A stretch of DNA of 19,622 nucleotides from Bacillota bacterium. GTDB taxonomy: Bacteria > Bacillota > Clostridia > Acetivibrionales > DSM-1351. Positions 6,533-14,806 of the stretch are shown here, in pieces (the first letter of the stretch is position 1; each line of letters begins with the position of its first letter). Where the stretch lies: assembly GCA_023441625.1 (NCBI GenBank), contig JAEZOA010000115.1, forward strand, positions 1-19,622, given 5' to 3'. Below the pieces are notes generated by a model, which worked only from the letters and a program-made list of their open reading frames with translations, did not search any database and was not told the origin of the DNA. The translations under genes were made by a program, and so were the position numbers.

Positions 6533-7294
6533 ATGCTTACAAAGAGAATTATTCCCTGCCTGGATGTTCATGCGGGCAGAGTTGTAAAGGGTGTACAGTT
6601 TGTAAATATAATTGATGCTGGGGATCCAGTTGAGGCAGCTGCTTTCTATGACAAGGCTGGAGCAGACGAGCTAACCTTTCTTGATATAACTGCGTCTTCA
6701 GATGCAAGGGCAATAATGCTAGATGTTGTAAGACGTGTAGCCGAACAAGTATTTATTCCATTTACTGTTGGAGGCGGAATAAGAACCTCTGAGGATTTTA
6801 GAGAAATTCTCAAGGCTGGTGCAGATAAGGTTGGGGTAAATTCGGCTGCTCTGAAGAGACCTGCTCTTATATCTGAAGCGGCTTGGAAGTTTGGTAGTCA
6901 GTGTGTTGTATTAGCAATTGATGCTAAGAAAAGGTTAGATGGCTCTGGATGGGATACTTACTTAAATGGCGGAAGAGTAAATACAGGTAAGGATGCTGTT
7001 GAGTGGGCGATAGAGGCAGAAAAGCTAGGGGCCGGTGAAATACTTTTGACCAGCATGGACAAAGACGGGACAAAGGATGGCTATGACATTGAACTCACTA
7101 GAACAATATCAGAAAATGTAAAGATACCTGTAATTGCATCAGGTGGAGCTGGAAAAATGGAACACTTCCGTGACGCATTAGTTGAGGGTAAAGCAGATGC
7201 TGTTCTTGCTGCATCACTATTTCATTTCAGAGAAATGGAAATAAGTGATTTGAAGCAGTACTTAAGTAGAAATGGTATTGAAACTAGAATATAA
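6533..7294 (+). CDS. hisF: Imidazole glycerol phosphate synthase, cyclase subunit
   Basis: With ammonia from HisH it converts PRFAR to IGP and AICAR. It is a half-barrel duplication like HisA. General acid/base residues Asp11 (IPCLDVHAGRVVKG, 7-20) and Asp130 (LAIDAKK, 127-133) are present. Phosphate sites are TVGGGIRT (78-85) and IASGGAG (201-207), with LLTSMDKDGTKDGYD (171-185) forming a loop typical of the family. It has 253 residues, full length. The final codons lie in a 10-bp inverted repeat that extends into the gap before hisIE. Confidence 0.97.
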   Translation: MLTKRIIPCLDVHAGRVVKGVQFVNIIDAGDPVEAAAFYDKAGADELTFLDITASSDARAIMLDVVRRVAEQVFIPFTVGGGIRTSEDFREILKAGADKVGVNSAALKRPALISEAAWKFGSQCVVLAIDAKKRLDGSGWDTYLNGGRVNTGKDAVEWAIEAEKLGAGEILLTSMDKDGTKDGYDIELTRTISENVKIPVIASGGAGKMEHFRDALVEGKADAVLAASLFHFREMEISDLKQYLSRNGIETRI

Positions 7295-7342
7295 TTATAT
7301 TTAATGATAATATATTCTAGTTAATAATTTACAGCTAGAATA
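7284..7342 (+). promoter_or_regulatory. Three-arm alternative hairpin between hisF and hisIE
   Basis: CTAGAATATA (7284-7293) is perfectly complementary to TATATTCTAG (7311-7320). The last eight bases of that arm are also complementary to CTAGAATA (7335-7342). Only one pairing can form at a time; the second would end seven bases before the hisIE ribosome-binding site. The stems are AT-rich, so stability is modest. A role in balancing hisIE translation is inference. Confidence 0.4.
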
Positions 7343-7364
7343 AATAAATTTGGAGGCGTTAAAA

Positions 7365-8003
7365 ATGGGTGATTTAAAGAGTTCATTAAAATTTAATGAA
7401 AAAGGTCTTATTCCTGTAGTTACTCAAAATATTAAAACTAAAGAGGTTTTAATGGTAGCTTATATGAATGAAGAAGCCTTTGATAAAACTATAGAGACAG
7501 GAAAAGTACACTATTTTAGTCGTAGTCGCAGCAAACTTTGGCTAAAGGGTGAGACTTCAGGACATTTCCAAATTGTTAAGGCTATTAAGCTTGATTGTGA
7601 TGGAGATACTATACTAATCGAAGCAGAACAAATAGAAGCAGCTTGCCATACTGGAAACAAAACTTGTTTTTATAGAACAATGACAGATGGTAAGTGGGAA
7701 GAAAATACTGATGAAGAAAAGCCAACAGCTCAGATACTCAATGAGGTTTATGATGTTATTGTTGACAGAACAGTAAATCCAAAGGAAGGTTCATATACTA
7801 ATTATCTATTTACAAAAGGACTCGATAAAATACTTAAGAAGGTTGGAGAAGAAGCTGCTGAAGTTATAATTGCCGCTAAAAATAAATCTAAGGATGAGAT
7901 CAGATATGAGGTTTCTGATTTAATGTATCATTTATTAGTATTATTAGTTGAAAGAGGGCTTACTCTTGAAGAAATTTATGGCGAACTAAAGGGAAGAAGA
8001 TAA
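7365..8003 (+). CDS. hisIE: Bifunctional phosphoribosyl-AMP cyclohydrolase / phosphoribosyl-ATP pyrophosphatase
   Basis: It carries out the second and third steps of the pathway: PR-ATP to PR-AMP (HisE domain), then ring opening of PR-AMP (HisI domain). The HisI part (about 1-115) shows SRSRSKLWLKGETSGH (52-67), metal aspartates in DCDGD (77-81), and zinc cysteines at 78, 94 and 101 (ACHTGNKTCF). The HisE part (about 122-212) is an all-alpha MazG-like fold with VGEEAAEVIIAAKN (160-173) and EVSDLMYHLLVLL (182-194). The in-frame TTG at 7350 lies in the TTTGGAGG site, so ATG 7365 is chosen. The stop codon directly abuts the GTG of the next gene. Confidence 0.96.
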   Translation: MGDLKSSLKFNEKGLIPVVTQNIKTKEVLMVAYMNEEAFDKTIETGKVHYFSRSRSKLWLKGETSGHFQIVKAIKLDCDGDTILIEAEQIEAACHTGNKTCFYRTMTDGKWEENTDEEKPTAQILNEVYDVIVDRTVNPKEGSYTNYLFTKGLDKILKKVGEEAAEVIIAAKNKSKDEIRYEVSDLMYHLLVLLVERGLTLEEIYGELKGRR

Positions 8004-9410
8004 GTGAAAAATAATTTGCTATGTATTGATGAGTATAGAAATAATCCTGAGTTTTATTTTTGTAAAGGTTTACGTTATGCAAATAAAAGGAATTTAGGGT
8101 ATGCTTTAAAAAAATTACAAAAGGTAATAGAGCTAGACCCGGAAAATTGTGAATATAAATTTAATATAGCTTGCTTTTTATCTGAAATTCGACGTCCCAA
8201 AGACGCAAGCAGAATGTTTTGTGATATTCTTTTAAATTTTGATCCAACTATGCATGATTGTTATTTTGGACTAGGATGTAACAGTTTTGAAATTGGTAAT
8301 GCTGATAAAGCCGCAGAATATTTTGAAAAATATCTTTATTTTGATAACGATGGTGAGTTCAGTGAAGAAGTCTCAGAAATGAATTTCTATTTAAAGCTTT
8401 ATGAAGGTATTACCAAGGATAGTGGATTTATCATACGTTCAAATAACAATACCAGTAGTGCCAAAAGGTATTTACAGCAAGGCAGCTTAAGGAATGCTAC
8501 TAGAGTGCTATATAAAGCACTAAGTTCAAATCCCAATAGTGTAAGGGCCAGAAATTTACTTACATTAACTTTAATGCTGCAGAAGAATTTTGAACGTGCT
8601 AACCACATTTGTAGGACTGTCAAAATTATTGACAAAGATAATGTATGGGCAAATTGTCTCCATATTTACATACTTTCTCATACAGGAAAGCATAGAAGGG
8701 TGAATAAACTTTTACAAACTCTGGACTTGGGAGACATTAGTAATAGAGATGAGTTGCTATGTGTTGCGACAACTCTACTAGTTTTTAATAAAATAGATGA
8801 ACTAATATTACTGTTAGAAATGTATCTGCCAGAGTATAACGATTCATATATTTATTCTACTTTATTGTTAGGATATGCTATAACTAAAAATTCTGAAAAA
8901 TTTAGTGAAATTTATAGTATTATAGTTTCAGAGAATAAAAATAATTATGAGCTTATTCAATGGCTAGAATATATTAAGTGCTATAATAATTCCTCAAATA
9001 AGGAATTATTAGCAATAGATGAATACAATAGAATATTGAGCTTAAATAATGAAGCAAACAACCTTATGTTTAGCCCAATAAAATATCAGCAATTATATAC
9101 TCAGCTACATAGTCCCATACAAAAACTTAGTAAAAGCTATTTACCAATAATAGAGTGTGTATTAAACCATAGGGAAATAATGTATAGTCCATATTATAAA
9201 AAGGAAATAATAGGGATACTTAATGAATGCTTAATATATAATGAGGAACAGCTGCAAAGAATTAATACAAGTGTAGTAGCATACGCGGCTGCACTTGAAT
9301 ACACTTACTGTAAGCAATACTATATCGAAATGAGTAAGGAAGAGCTGCTTAAAAAATATAAGCTTTCTTCAGTTACATTTCATAGAGCTTTAAAGAATTT
9401 TAAATTATAG
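8004..9410 (+). CDS. TPR-repeat protein with possible C-terminal helix-turn-helix
   Basis: I do not recognise a named gene. The 468-residue protein has no signal peptide or membrane helix. TPR-like helical pairs are visible at about 18-51 (ALKKLQKVIELDPEN), 53-85, 86-118 (DKAAEYFEKYLYFDN) and 152-218 (RVLYKALSSNPNS; FERANHICRTVK). The middle is a long helical region without clear repeats. The end, AAALEYTYCKQYY then SKEELLKKYKLSSVTFHRAL (444-463), resembles a helix-turn-helix seen at the C-terminus of some TPR proteins, so it may bind nucleic acid or act as a scaffold. GTG 8004 begins right after the hisIE TAA, with AAAGGGAAG upstream, so it is co-translated with the his operon. A role in histidine synthesis is not shown. 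Confidence 0.75.
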   Translation: MKNNLLCIDEYRNNPEFYFCKGLRYANKRNLGYALKKLQKVIELDPENCEYKFNIACFLSEIRRPKDASRMFCDILLNFDPTMHDCYFGLGCNSFEIGNADKAAEYFEKYLYFDNDGEFSEEVSEMNFYLKLYEGITKDSGFIIRSNNNTSSAKRYLQQGSLRNATRVLYKALSSNPNSVRARNLLTLTLMLQKNFERANHICRTVKIIDKDNVWANCLHIYILSHTGKHRRVNKLLQTLDLGDISNRDELLCVATTLLVFNKIDELILLLEMYLPEYNDSYIYSTLLLGYAITKNSEKFSEIYSIIVSENKNNYELIQWLEYIKCYNNSSNKELLAIDEYNRILSLNNEANNLMFSPIKYQQLYTQLHSPIQKLSKSYLPIIECVLNHREIMYSPYYKKEIIGILNECLIYNEEQLQRINTSVVAYAAALEYTYCKQYYIEMSKEELLKKYKLSSVTFHRALKNFKL

Positions 9411-9531
9411 TCCAATTAGTATAATATATGTTATTCGGAGATATAGGGATAAAATAGAAGAAATCGGGGGGTAATATTAGTGTAATTCGATATAATGGCT
9501 AAATATAGCTATTTTTATTAGAAAAGAGTGT

Positions 9532-9560
9532 TTGAAAATATTCTTTTCAGTATATAATAT
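9532..9560 (+). promoter_or_regulatory. Candidate sigma-A promoter of groESL
   Basis: TTGAAA (9532-9537) is followed after 17 bases by TAATAT (9555-9560). An overlapping TATAAT at 9553-9558 has 15-base spacing, so the exact -10 is uncertain. The predicted start lies just before or within the CIRCE operator, as expected for HrcA repression. Confidence 0.5.
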
Positions 9561-9572
9561 AATATATAGCAA

Positions 9573-9599
9573 TTAGCACTCATTAGAAGTGAGTGCTAA
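9573..9599 (+). promoter_or_regulatory. CIRCE operator (HrcA binding site)
   Basis: A perfect TTAGCACTC-N9-GAGTGCTAA inverted repeat (arms 9573-9581 and 9591-9599) matches the CIRCE consensus exactly. HrcA binds this site and represses class I heat-shock genes; groESL starts 31 bases downstream. hrcA is not in the window. Confidence 0.97.
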
Positions 9600-9630
9600 C
9601 AAGATCTAAATTATTCAAGGAGGTAAAACA

Positions 9631-9915
9631 ATGAAGATAAAACCATTGGGTGATAAAGTAGTTATTAAAATGCTTGAGGGTGAAGAGACTACCAAAAGCG
9701 GAATAGTATTACCAGGTAGTGCAAAGGAAAAACCACAGGTAGCTGAAGTTGTTGCTGTTGGCCCTGGAACAGTGGTTGATGGAAATGAAATTAAAATGGA
9801 AGTAAAAGTTGGAGATAGGGTACTTACAAACAAATATTCCGGAACTGAAGTAAAGTATGATGGACAGGAATATACAATTGTTAAGCAGGGCGATATCCTT
9901 GCTATTGTTGAATAA
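9631..9915 (+). CDS. groES: Co-chaperonin GroES
   Basis: A 10-kDa heptameric lid that caps GroEL to enclose folding substrates. The 94 residues begin MKIKPLGDKVVIK and include the mobile loop EETTKSGIVLPGSAKE (18-33), with the GroEL-contacting IVL at 25-27. The roof-loop region is near VDGNEIKME, and the end, VKQGDILAIVE, is typical. The ATG lies after AAGGAGGT. It is the first gene of a two-gene operon with groEL, 23 bases downstream, under the CIRCE operator. Confidence 0.98.
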   Translation: MKIKPLGDKVVIKMLEGEETTKSGIVLPGSAKEKPQVAEVVAVGPGTVVDGNEIKMEVKVGDRVLTNKYSGTEVKYDGQEYTIVKQGDILAIVE

Positions 9916-9938
9916 TTATTTATAGGAGGCAATAAAAT

Positions 9939-11573
9939 ATGGCAAAGGAAATTAAATTCGGTGAAGACGCTAGACGCGCACTTGAAAGAGGCGTAAATCA
10001 ATTAGCTGATACAGTAAAAGTTACCCTTGGACCTAAGGGTAGAAATGTTGTTTTGGACAAGAAATTTGGCTCACCTTTAATTACAAATGATGGTGTCACT
10101 ATAGCTAAAGAGATTGAGCTTGAAGATAAATTTGAAAATATGGGTGCTCAATTAGTTAAGGAAGTAGCTACAAAGACAAACGATGTAGCTGGTGACGGTA
10201 CAACTACTGCAACACTTCTTGCACAAGCAATTATAAGAGAAGGAATGAAGAATGTTGCTGCAGGCGCTAACCCAATGATTTTAAAGAAAGGCTTACAAAA
10301 GGCTGTTGATGTTGCAGTAGCTGGAATTAAAACAAATAGCCAGAAGATTAAGGGAAAAGAAGATATTGCAAGGGTTGCTACTATATCTGCCAATGATGAA
10401 TTAATAGGAAGCCTTATTGCTGATGCAATGGAAAAGGTAACAAACGATGGAGTTATCACTGTTGAAGAATCAAAGACAATGGGTACAAACTTAGAAGTTG
10501 TTGAGGGTATGCAGTTTGACAGAGGTTATCTATCAGCATACATGGTTACTGATACTGATAAGCTAGAAGCTGTATTAGATGATCCATATATTCTTATCAC
10601 TGACAAGAAAATTACTAACATTCAAGAAATTCTTCCAGTTTTAGAGCAGATAGTTCAACAAGGTAAGAAGCTTTTAATTATTGCTGAAGACGTTGAGGGT
10701 GAAGCTCTTGCAACTCTTGTTGTTAATAAGCTAAGAGGAACATTTACTTGTGTGGCTGTGAAAGCTCCAGGCTTTGGAGACAGAAGGAAAGCAATGCTCC
10801 AAGATATTGCAGCTTTAACAGGTGGTGAAGTAATAACTGAAGAGTTAGGTCTTGATTTGAAGGAGACTAAAATAGAACAGCTTGGTAAGGCTAGACAGGT
10901 TATAATTCAAAAAGAAAACACTATTATTGTTGATGGTGCTGGTAGTCAAGAAGATATTAAAAATAGAATTGCTTCAATAAAATCTCAAATTGAGGATACT
11001 ACTTCTGATTTTGACAGAGAAAAACTTCAGGAAAGACTTGCAAAGCTATCTGGTGGTGTAGCTGTTATTCAGGTTGGTGCTGCAACTGAGACTGAGATGA
11101 AGGAAAAGAAGCTTAGAATTGAAGATGCACTTGCTGCTACAAGAGCTGCTGTAGAAGAAGGTATAGTAGCTGGTGGTGGTACTGTATTACTAAATGTAAT
11201 ACCAGATGTTGCTAAGCTGACTGAGACAGAAACTGGTGATGAAAAGACAGGTGTTCAGATTATACTTAGAGCTCTTGAAGAACCAGTAAGACAAATAGCT
11301 GCTAATGCTGGTCTTGAAGGTTCAGTAATAGTTGATAAAATTAAATCTAGCAATAAAGGCATTGGATTTGATGCTCTAAATGAAAAATATATTGATATGA
11401 TTGAAAGTGGAATAGTTGATCCTGCAAAGGTTACTAGATCTGCACTTCAAAATGCTGCTTCAATTGCAGCAATGGTTCTTACAACAGAAAGTCTTGTAAC
11501 AGATAAGCCAGAACCAGAAGCACCAGCTATGCCAGGTGGCGGAATGCCAGGTGGTATGGGCGGAATGTACTAA
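9939..11573 (+). CDS. groEL: Chaperonin GroEL
   Basis: A 60-kDa chaperonin forming double heptameric rings that fold proteins using ATP. At 544 residues it is full length. Seen are VTLGPKGRNVVLDKKFG (28-44), the ATP-binding AGDGTTTATLLAQ (84-96) with catalytic Asp86, the apical-domain segment starting near residue 190, and the flexible Gly-Met-rich tail MPGGGMPGGMGGMY. The RBS is AGGAGG before ATG 9939. No other chaperonin gene is nearby. An intrinsic terminator follows 18 bases after the stop. Confidence 0.98.
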   Translation: MAKEIKFGEDARRALERGVNQLADTVKVTLGPKGRNVVLDKKFGSPLITNDGVTIAKEIELEDKFENMGAQLVKEVATKTNDVAGDGTTTATLLAQAIIREGMKNVAAGANPMILKKGLQKAVDVAVAGIKTNSQKIKGKEDIARVATISANDELIGSLIADAMEKVTNDGVITVEESKTMGTNLEVVEGMQFDRGYLSAYMVTDTDKLEAVLDDPYILITDKKITNIQEILPVLEQIVQQGKKLLIIAEDVEGEALATLVVNKLRGTFTCVAVKAPGFGDRRKAMLQDIAALTGGEVITEELGLDLKETKIEQLGKARQVIIQKENTIIVDGAGSQEDIKNRIASIKSQIEDTTSDFDREKLQERLAKLSGGVAVIQVGAATETEMKEKKLRIEDALAATRAAVEEGIVAGGGTVLLNVIPDVAKLTETETGDEKTGVQIILRALEEPVRQIAANAGLEGSVIVDKIKSSNKGIGFDALNEKYIDMIESGIVDPAKVTRSALQNAASIAAMVLTTESLVTDKPEPEAPAMPGGGMPGGMGGMY

Positions 11574-11591
11574 AAACAAATAATTCAGAGG

Positions 11592-11633
11592 AGGGTTGGC
11601 TGAGAAACATTTTACAGCCAATCCTTATTTTTT
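11592..11633 (+). terminator. Intrinsic terminator of groESL
   Basis: An 11-bp stem (11592-11602 with 11615-11625, one G-U pair) encloses a 12-base loop. It is followed by TATTTTTT. The position just after groEL makes this the operon end. Confidence 0.88.
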
Positions 11634-11835
11634 AACAGAAGAAATGTTGGCATGAGACTTGTTTGTTTAATTAAATTTGAAAAATATGATTATAAATGAT
11701 AAAATTCATTATAATATAAAAATATAAAGGATTTTTACCAATTATTGATTTTGGTACTTGATATTATTCCATTTATTTATTATTATTTATTAAACATAAT
11801 AAAATATATTCTTAGCATTTATAGGAGGGGTTCAG

Positions 11836-12339
11836 TTGGATGTATTTTTAGAAAAAATAGTAAAAAGGAATAGAACTATTTTTGATGCACTTATTATTGT
11901 AGGAATAATTGTGTTGGCATTATCATTAATACTTATAGTACTTTCCCTACAGTTTCTTTCTGCTTTTATGCCATTTCTCGTTGTTGGTATTGGTTATATT
12001 TCTTATGTATTTATTAGAAATAGAAGCATCGAATATGAGTATATCGTTACCAATGGAGAGTTAGACATAGACATGATTATTGCTCAAAAGAGAAGAAAAA
12101 GAATTTTCTCTGGCAACTGTAAAGACTTTGAAATGATAGCTAAACTAACTAGCGGAAAGTATGATCATAATACTCAGAGTATTAAAAAGCGCATAACAGC
12201 TGTTTCGTCGATGCAATCACAAGACATATATTTTATTTCATTGACAAAAGACGGTGAAAAGACCCTTGTTATGTTTGAACCACATGCTAAAATGGTAGAT
12301 TCATTTAAAAAGTACATTCCAAGGAAGGTTTTTGAATGA
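11836..12339 (+). CDS. Small two-helix membrane protein (DUF6106-like)
   Basis: The function is unknown. The 167-residue protein has a short cytoplasmic start, two hydrophobic segments (about 17-37, then about 40-60, FLSAFMPFLVVGIGYISYVF), and a soluble C-terminal part with EYEYIVTNGELDIDMIIAQ followed by a basic RKRIF stretch. This layout and the E-Y-E-Y/GELDID motif resemble a clostridial family I recall as DUF6106; that assignment is from memory. Positive residues after the second helix suggest that the tail is cytoplasmic. The start is TTG 11836, five bases after AGGAGGGG. It has its own terminator and stands alone between groEL and the IMP dehydrogenase gene. The 262-base upstream gap is very AT-rich, and I see no convincing promoter in it. 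Confidence 0.7.
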   Translation: MDVFLEKIVKRNRTIFDALIIVGIIVLALSLILIVLSLQFLSAFMPFLVVGIGYISYVFIRNRSIEYEYIVTNGELDIDMIIAQKRRKRIFSGNCKDFEMIAKLTSGKYDHNTQSIKKRITAVSSMQSQDIYFISLTKDGEKTLVMFEPHAKMVDSFKKYIPRKVFE

Positions 12340-12361
12340 TTTTAATTGATTTATGACTAAG

Positions 12362-12389
12362 GCAAAGGACATTTGTTCTTTGCTTTTTT
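12362..12389 (+). terminator. Intrinsic terminator
   Basis: GCAAAGGAC (12362-12370) pairs with GTTCTTTGC (12375-12383) around ATTT, with one G-U pair, followed by six T. It ends transcription of the small membrane-protein gene and isolates the IMP dehydrogenase gene downstream. Confidence 0.9.
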
Positions 12390-12519
12390 GAACACTTTTA
12401 AGAAAATATAAGTGCAACTGAGCTTCTGTCAGCGCCTATGGCTTTGTACTGCTAAGTTGATTTGCTTTATATATAATGAAAATAAAAATTAATTATAGGT
12501 ATCTATTAAGGAGGAAGAA

Positions 12520-14025
12520 ATGGCATATTATTACAATGAACCATCGAGAACATTTAGCGAATATCTATTAATACCAAATTTAAGCACAAAGGAATGTATA
12601 CCAAGCAATGTCACGCTAAGGTCTCCAATAGTTAAGTATAAGCTTGGAGAAAAACCTTCTCTTGAAGTAAATATTCCTATTGCATCAGCTATAATGCAAT
12701 CTGTATCAGATGACAAAATGGCAATTTCATTGGCAAAATGCGGAGGAGTTTCTTTTATTTATGGGTCTCAAAGCATTGAGAAACAAGCCGAAATGGTAAG
12801 AAAGGTAAAAAAATATAAGGCAGGCTTCGTTGTAAGTGATAGTAATTTGAGACCTGATGATACTCTTAGGGATGTTGTCAATATAAAGGAAAGAACAGGT
12901 CATGCAACAATTGCAATTACTGAGGATGGCACTCCAACTGGAAAATTAGTTGGAATTGTTACAAGCAGAGATTATAGACTTAGTAGAGCATCTTTGGATC
13001 AGAAAATTCATGAGTTTATGACGCCATTTTCTCAGCTTATTTATGGATATGAGGGTATATCATTAAAAGAAGCAAACGATATGATCTGGGAGCATAAGCT
13101 GAATTGTCTTCCAATTATAGATAATAATAATAGATTAATCTACTTGGTATTCAGAAAAGATTATGATAGCCATAAAGAAAACCCAAATGAATTACTTGAT
13201 AGCCATAAACGCTTAATAGTTGGAGCAGGTATTAATACTCGTGATTATGTTGAAAGAGTTACTGCTTTAGTTGATGCTGGTGTTGACTTAGTCTGTATTG
13301 ATTCATCAGATGGATATAGTGAGTGGCAAGCTGATACAATAAAGTGGATTAAGGAAAACTTTAATGATAAGGTTAAAGTTGGAGCAGGTAATGTAGTAGA
13401 TAAAGAAGGCTTCAGATACTTGGTTAACGCTGGTGCTGACTTTATTAAAGTTGGAATAGGCGGAGGTTCTATTTGTATAACCAGAGAGCAAAAGGGTATT
13501 GGAAGAGGACAAGCTTCTTCAATTATAGAGGTTTCAGCAGCAAGGGATGAATATTTAAAAGAAACTGGTATTTACATTCCCATTTGTTCAGATGGTGGAA
13601 TAGTACATGATTATCATATTGTACTCGCTCTTGCTATGGGTGCTGATTTTGTAATGCTTGGAAGATATTTTGCAAGATTTGATGAAAGTCCAACAAGGAA
13701 AATAAAAATCGGTGGAAATTTTGTTAAAGAGTATTGGGGCGAAGGTTCAAATCGTGCTAGAAATTGGCAAAGGTATGATATGGGTGGCGATTCTAAGCTT
13801 GGTTTTGAAGAGGGTGTTGACTCATATGTACCATATGCTGGTAAACTTAAGGATAATTTGGACACAACTATACACAAAGTAAAATCTACCATGTGTAATT
13901 GTGGAGCTTTATCAATTACTGAATTACAGCAAAAAGCTAGATTATCTCTTGTTTCTGCAACAAGTATTAAAGAGGGCGGAGCTCATGATGTTATTCTTAA
14001 GGATAGTGAATTGTCCTCGTCCTGA
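12520..14025 (+). CDS. guaB: IMP dehydrogenase, Tritrichomonas-like type
   Basis: It oxidises IMP to XMP with NAD, the committed step to guanine nucleotides. The 501-residue protein has a (beta/alpha)8 barrel interrupted by a CBS-pair (Bateman) insert at about 103-220. Catalytic features are CIDSSDG with Asp261 (259-265), the active-site loop GIGGGSICITREQKGIGRG (312-330) with Cys319, CSDGGIV (356-362), GRYFARFDESP (381-391) and the flap ARNWQRYD (413-420) with Arg418-Tyr419. These numbers equal those I recall for the Tritrichomonas foetus enzyme, and the N-terminus (YYNEPSRTFSEYLLIP) and YVPYAGKLKDN also match it closely. Common bacterial GuaB is about 485 residues with a GSICTTR loop. ATG 12520 follows AAGGAGG. 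It is a single-gene unit. A second, ordinary GuaB elsewhere is possible. Confidence 0.95.
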   Translation: MAYYYNEPSRTFSEYLLIPNLSTKECIPSNVTLRSPIVKYKLGEKPSLEVNIPIASAIMQSVSDDKMAISLAKCGGVSFIYGSQSIEKQAEMVRKVKKYKAGFVVSDSNLRPDDTLRDVVNIKERTGHATIAITEDGTPTGKLVGIVTSRDYRLSRASLDQKIHEFMTPFSQLIYGYEGISLKEANDMIWEHKLNCLPIIDNNNRLIYLVFRKDYDSHKENPNELLDSHKRLIVGAGINTRDYVERVTALVDAGVDLVCIDSSDGYSEWQADTIKWIKENFNDKVKVGAGNVVDKEGFRYLVNAGADFIKVGIGGGSICITREQKGIGRGQASSIIEVSAARDEYLKETGIYIPICSDGGIVHDYHIVLALAMGADFVMLGRYFARFDESPTRKIKIGGNFVKEYWGEGSNRARNWQRYDMGGDSKLGFEEGVDSYVPYAGKLKDNLDTTIHKVKSTMCNCGALSITELQQKARLSLVSATSIKEGGAHDVILKDSELSSS

Positions 14026-14089
14026 TAATATCAATTTTAAATTATAATGCATATTTTTTATTAACTGTAAAATATTGGGCGTGGGGTTC

Positions 14090-14118
14090 TTGACATTATA
14101 TTATATGTAATTTATAAT
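14090..14118 (+). promoter_or_regulatory. Consensus sigma-A promoter of greA
   Basis: TTGACA (14090-14095), 17 bases, then TATAAT (14113-14118): a perfect match to the housekeeping consensus. Transcription should start near 14125, leaving a leader of about 148 bases before greA. The leader holds only a short AAGCT/AGCTT hairpin near 14131-14146 followed by a T-run, possibly a weak attenuator. Confidence 0.9.
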
Positions 14119-14272
14119 TAGTTAGCGAAACAAGCTGACCTAAGCTTAATGAATTTTTTCTATAGATATTAGATATGTATAATATATAATCATAATTAAA
14201 GGATTTAAAGTAAATAATATTTTTTGATTATGATAGGTTAGCAGAAAAAATTAAGGTAAAGGAGGGCTTCAA

Positions 14273-14749
14273 ATGTCAGCAAAAGAAGTCGTATTAACAT
14301 ACGAAGGCTTGAAAAAATTAGAAGAGGAATTAGAGCTTCTTAGAGGTACAAAAAGGAAGGAAGTTGCCGAGAGAATAAAGCAGGCGCTTTCGTTTGGAGA
14401 TATATCTGAAAATTCAGAATACGATGAGGCTAAAAACGAACAGGCTCAGGTTGAAGGGAGAATTTTGCAGCTTGAATCTATGTTAAAACATGCTCGTGTA
14501 ATCGATGAAGATGATGTAAATACTGATGTAGTTAGTTTGGGATCAAAAGTAAAAATTTATGATCTTGAATTTGATGAAGAAGTTGAATATCTTATTGTCG
14601 GTTCTACAGAAGCTAATCCCATAAAGTCTAAAATATCAAATGAATCACCAGTTGGTGCAGCATTAATTGGACATCAAAAGGATGATGTTGTGGAAGTTCA
14701 AGTGCCAGATGGCTCAATAAAATTTAAGATACTTGAGATTTCGAAGTAG
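14273..14749 (+). CDS. greA: Transcription elongation factor GreA
   Basis: It enters the secondary channel of RNA polymerase and stimulates transcript cleavage to rescue backtracked complexes. The 158 residues show the N-terminal antiparallel coiled coil (about 8-76) with the acidic tip GDISENSEYDEAK (42-54); Asp43 and Glu46 correspond to the catalytic acidic pair. The C-terminal FKBP-like domain (about 82-158) contains SPVGAALIGHQKDDVVEV. ATG 14273 follows AAAGGAGGG. It sits directly before lysS, an arrangement common in Firmicutes, though a terminator-like hairpin lies between them. Confidence 0.97.
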   Translation: MSAKEVVLTYEGLKKLEEELELLRGTKRKEVAERIKQALSFGDISENSEYDEAKNEQAQVEGRILQLESMLKHARVIDEDDVNTDVVSLGSKVKIYDLEFDEEVEYLIVGSTEANPIKSKISNESPVGAALIGHQKDDVVEVQVPDGSIKFKILEISK

Positions 14750-14770
14750 AAAAATAATGTATACAATTTG

Positions 14771-14800
14771 TTGCTACTTGGTACAAAGTTAATATATAAT
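14771..14800 (+). promoter_or_regulatory. Candidate promoter for lysS
   Basis: TTGCTA (14771-14776), 18 bases, then TATAAT (14795-14800). The predicted start, about 14807, coincides with the first base of the following hairpin, so that hairpin would lie at the very 5' end of this transcript. Confidence 0.45.
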
Positions 14801-14806
14801 TATAAC

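Noticed and set aside
9421..9452. Third sigma-B-type promoter upstream of groES (GTTATT ... GGGATA)
   Set aside because: The spacing is only 10 bases and both boxes deviate from the consensus.
9615..10001. Antisense reading frames over groES and groEL, and similar ones across other genes
   Set aside because: They lie opposite clearly coding genes, lack ribosome-binding sites and encode no recognisable protein.
12444..12477. Promoter for the IMP dehydrogenase gene (TTGTAC with a TATATA/TATAAT -10)
   Set aside because: The -35 matches only three bases and the better TATAAT would need 22-base spacing; a promoter must exist after the terminator but cannot be placed.
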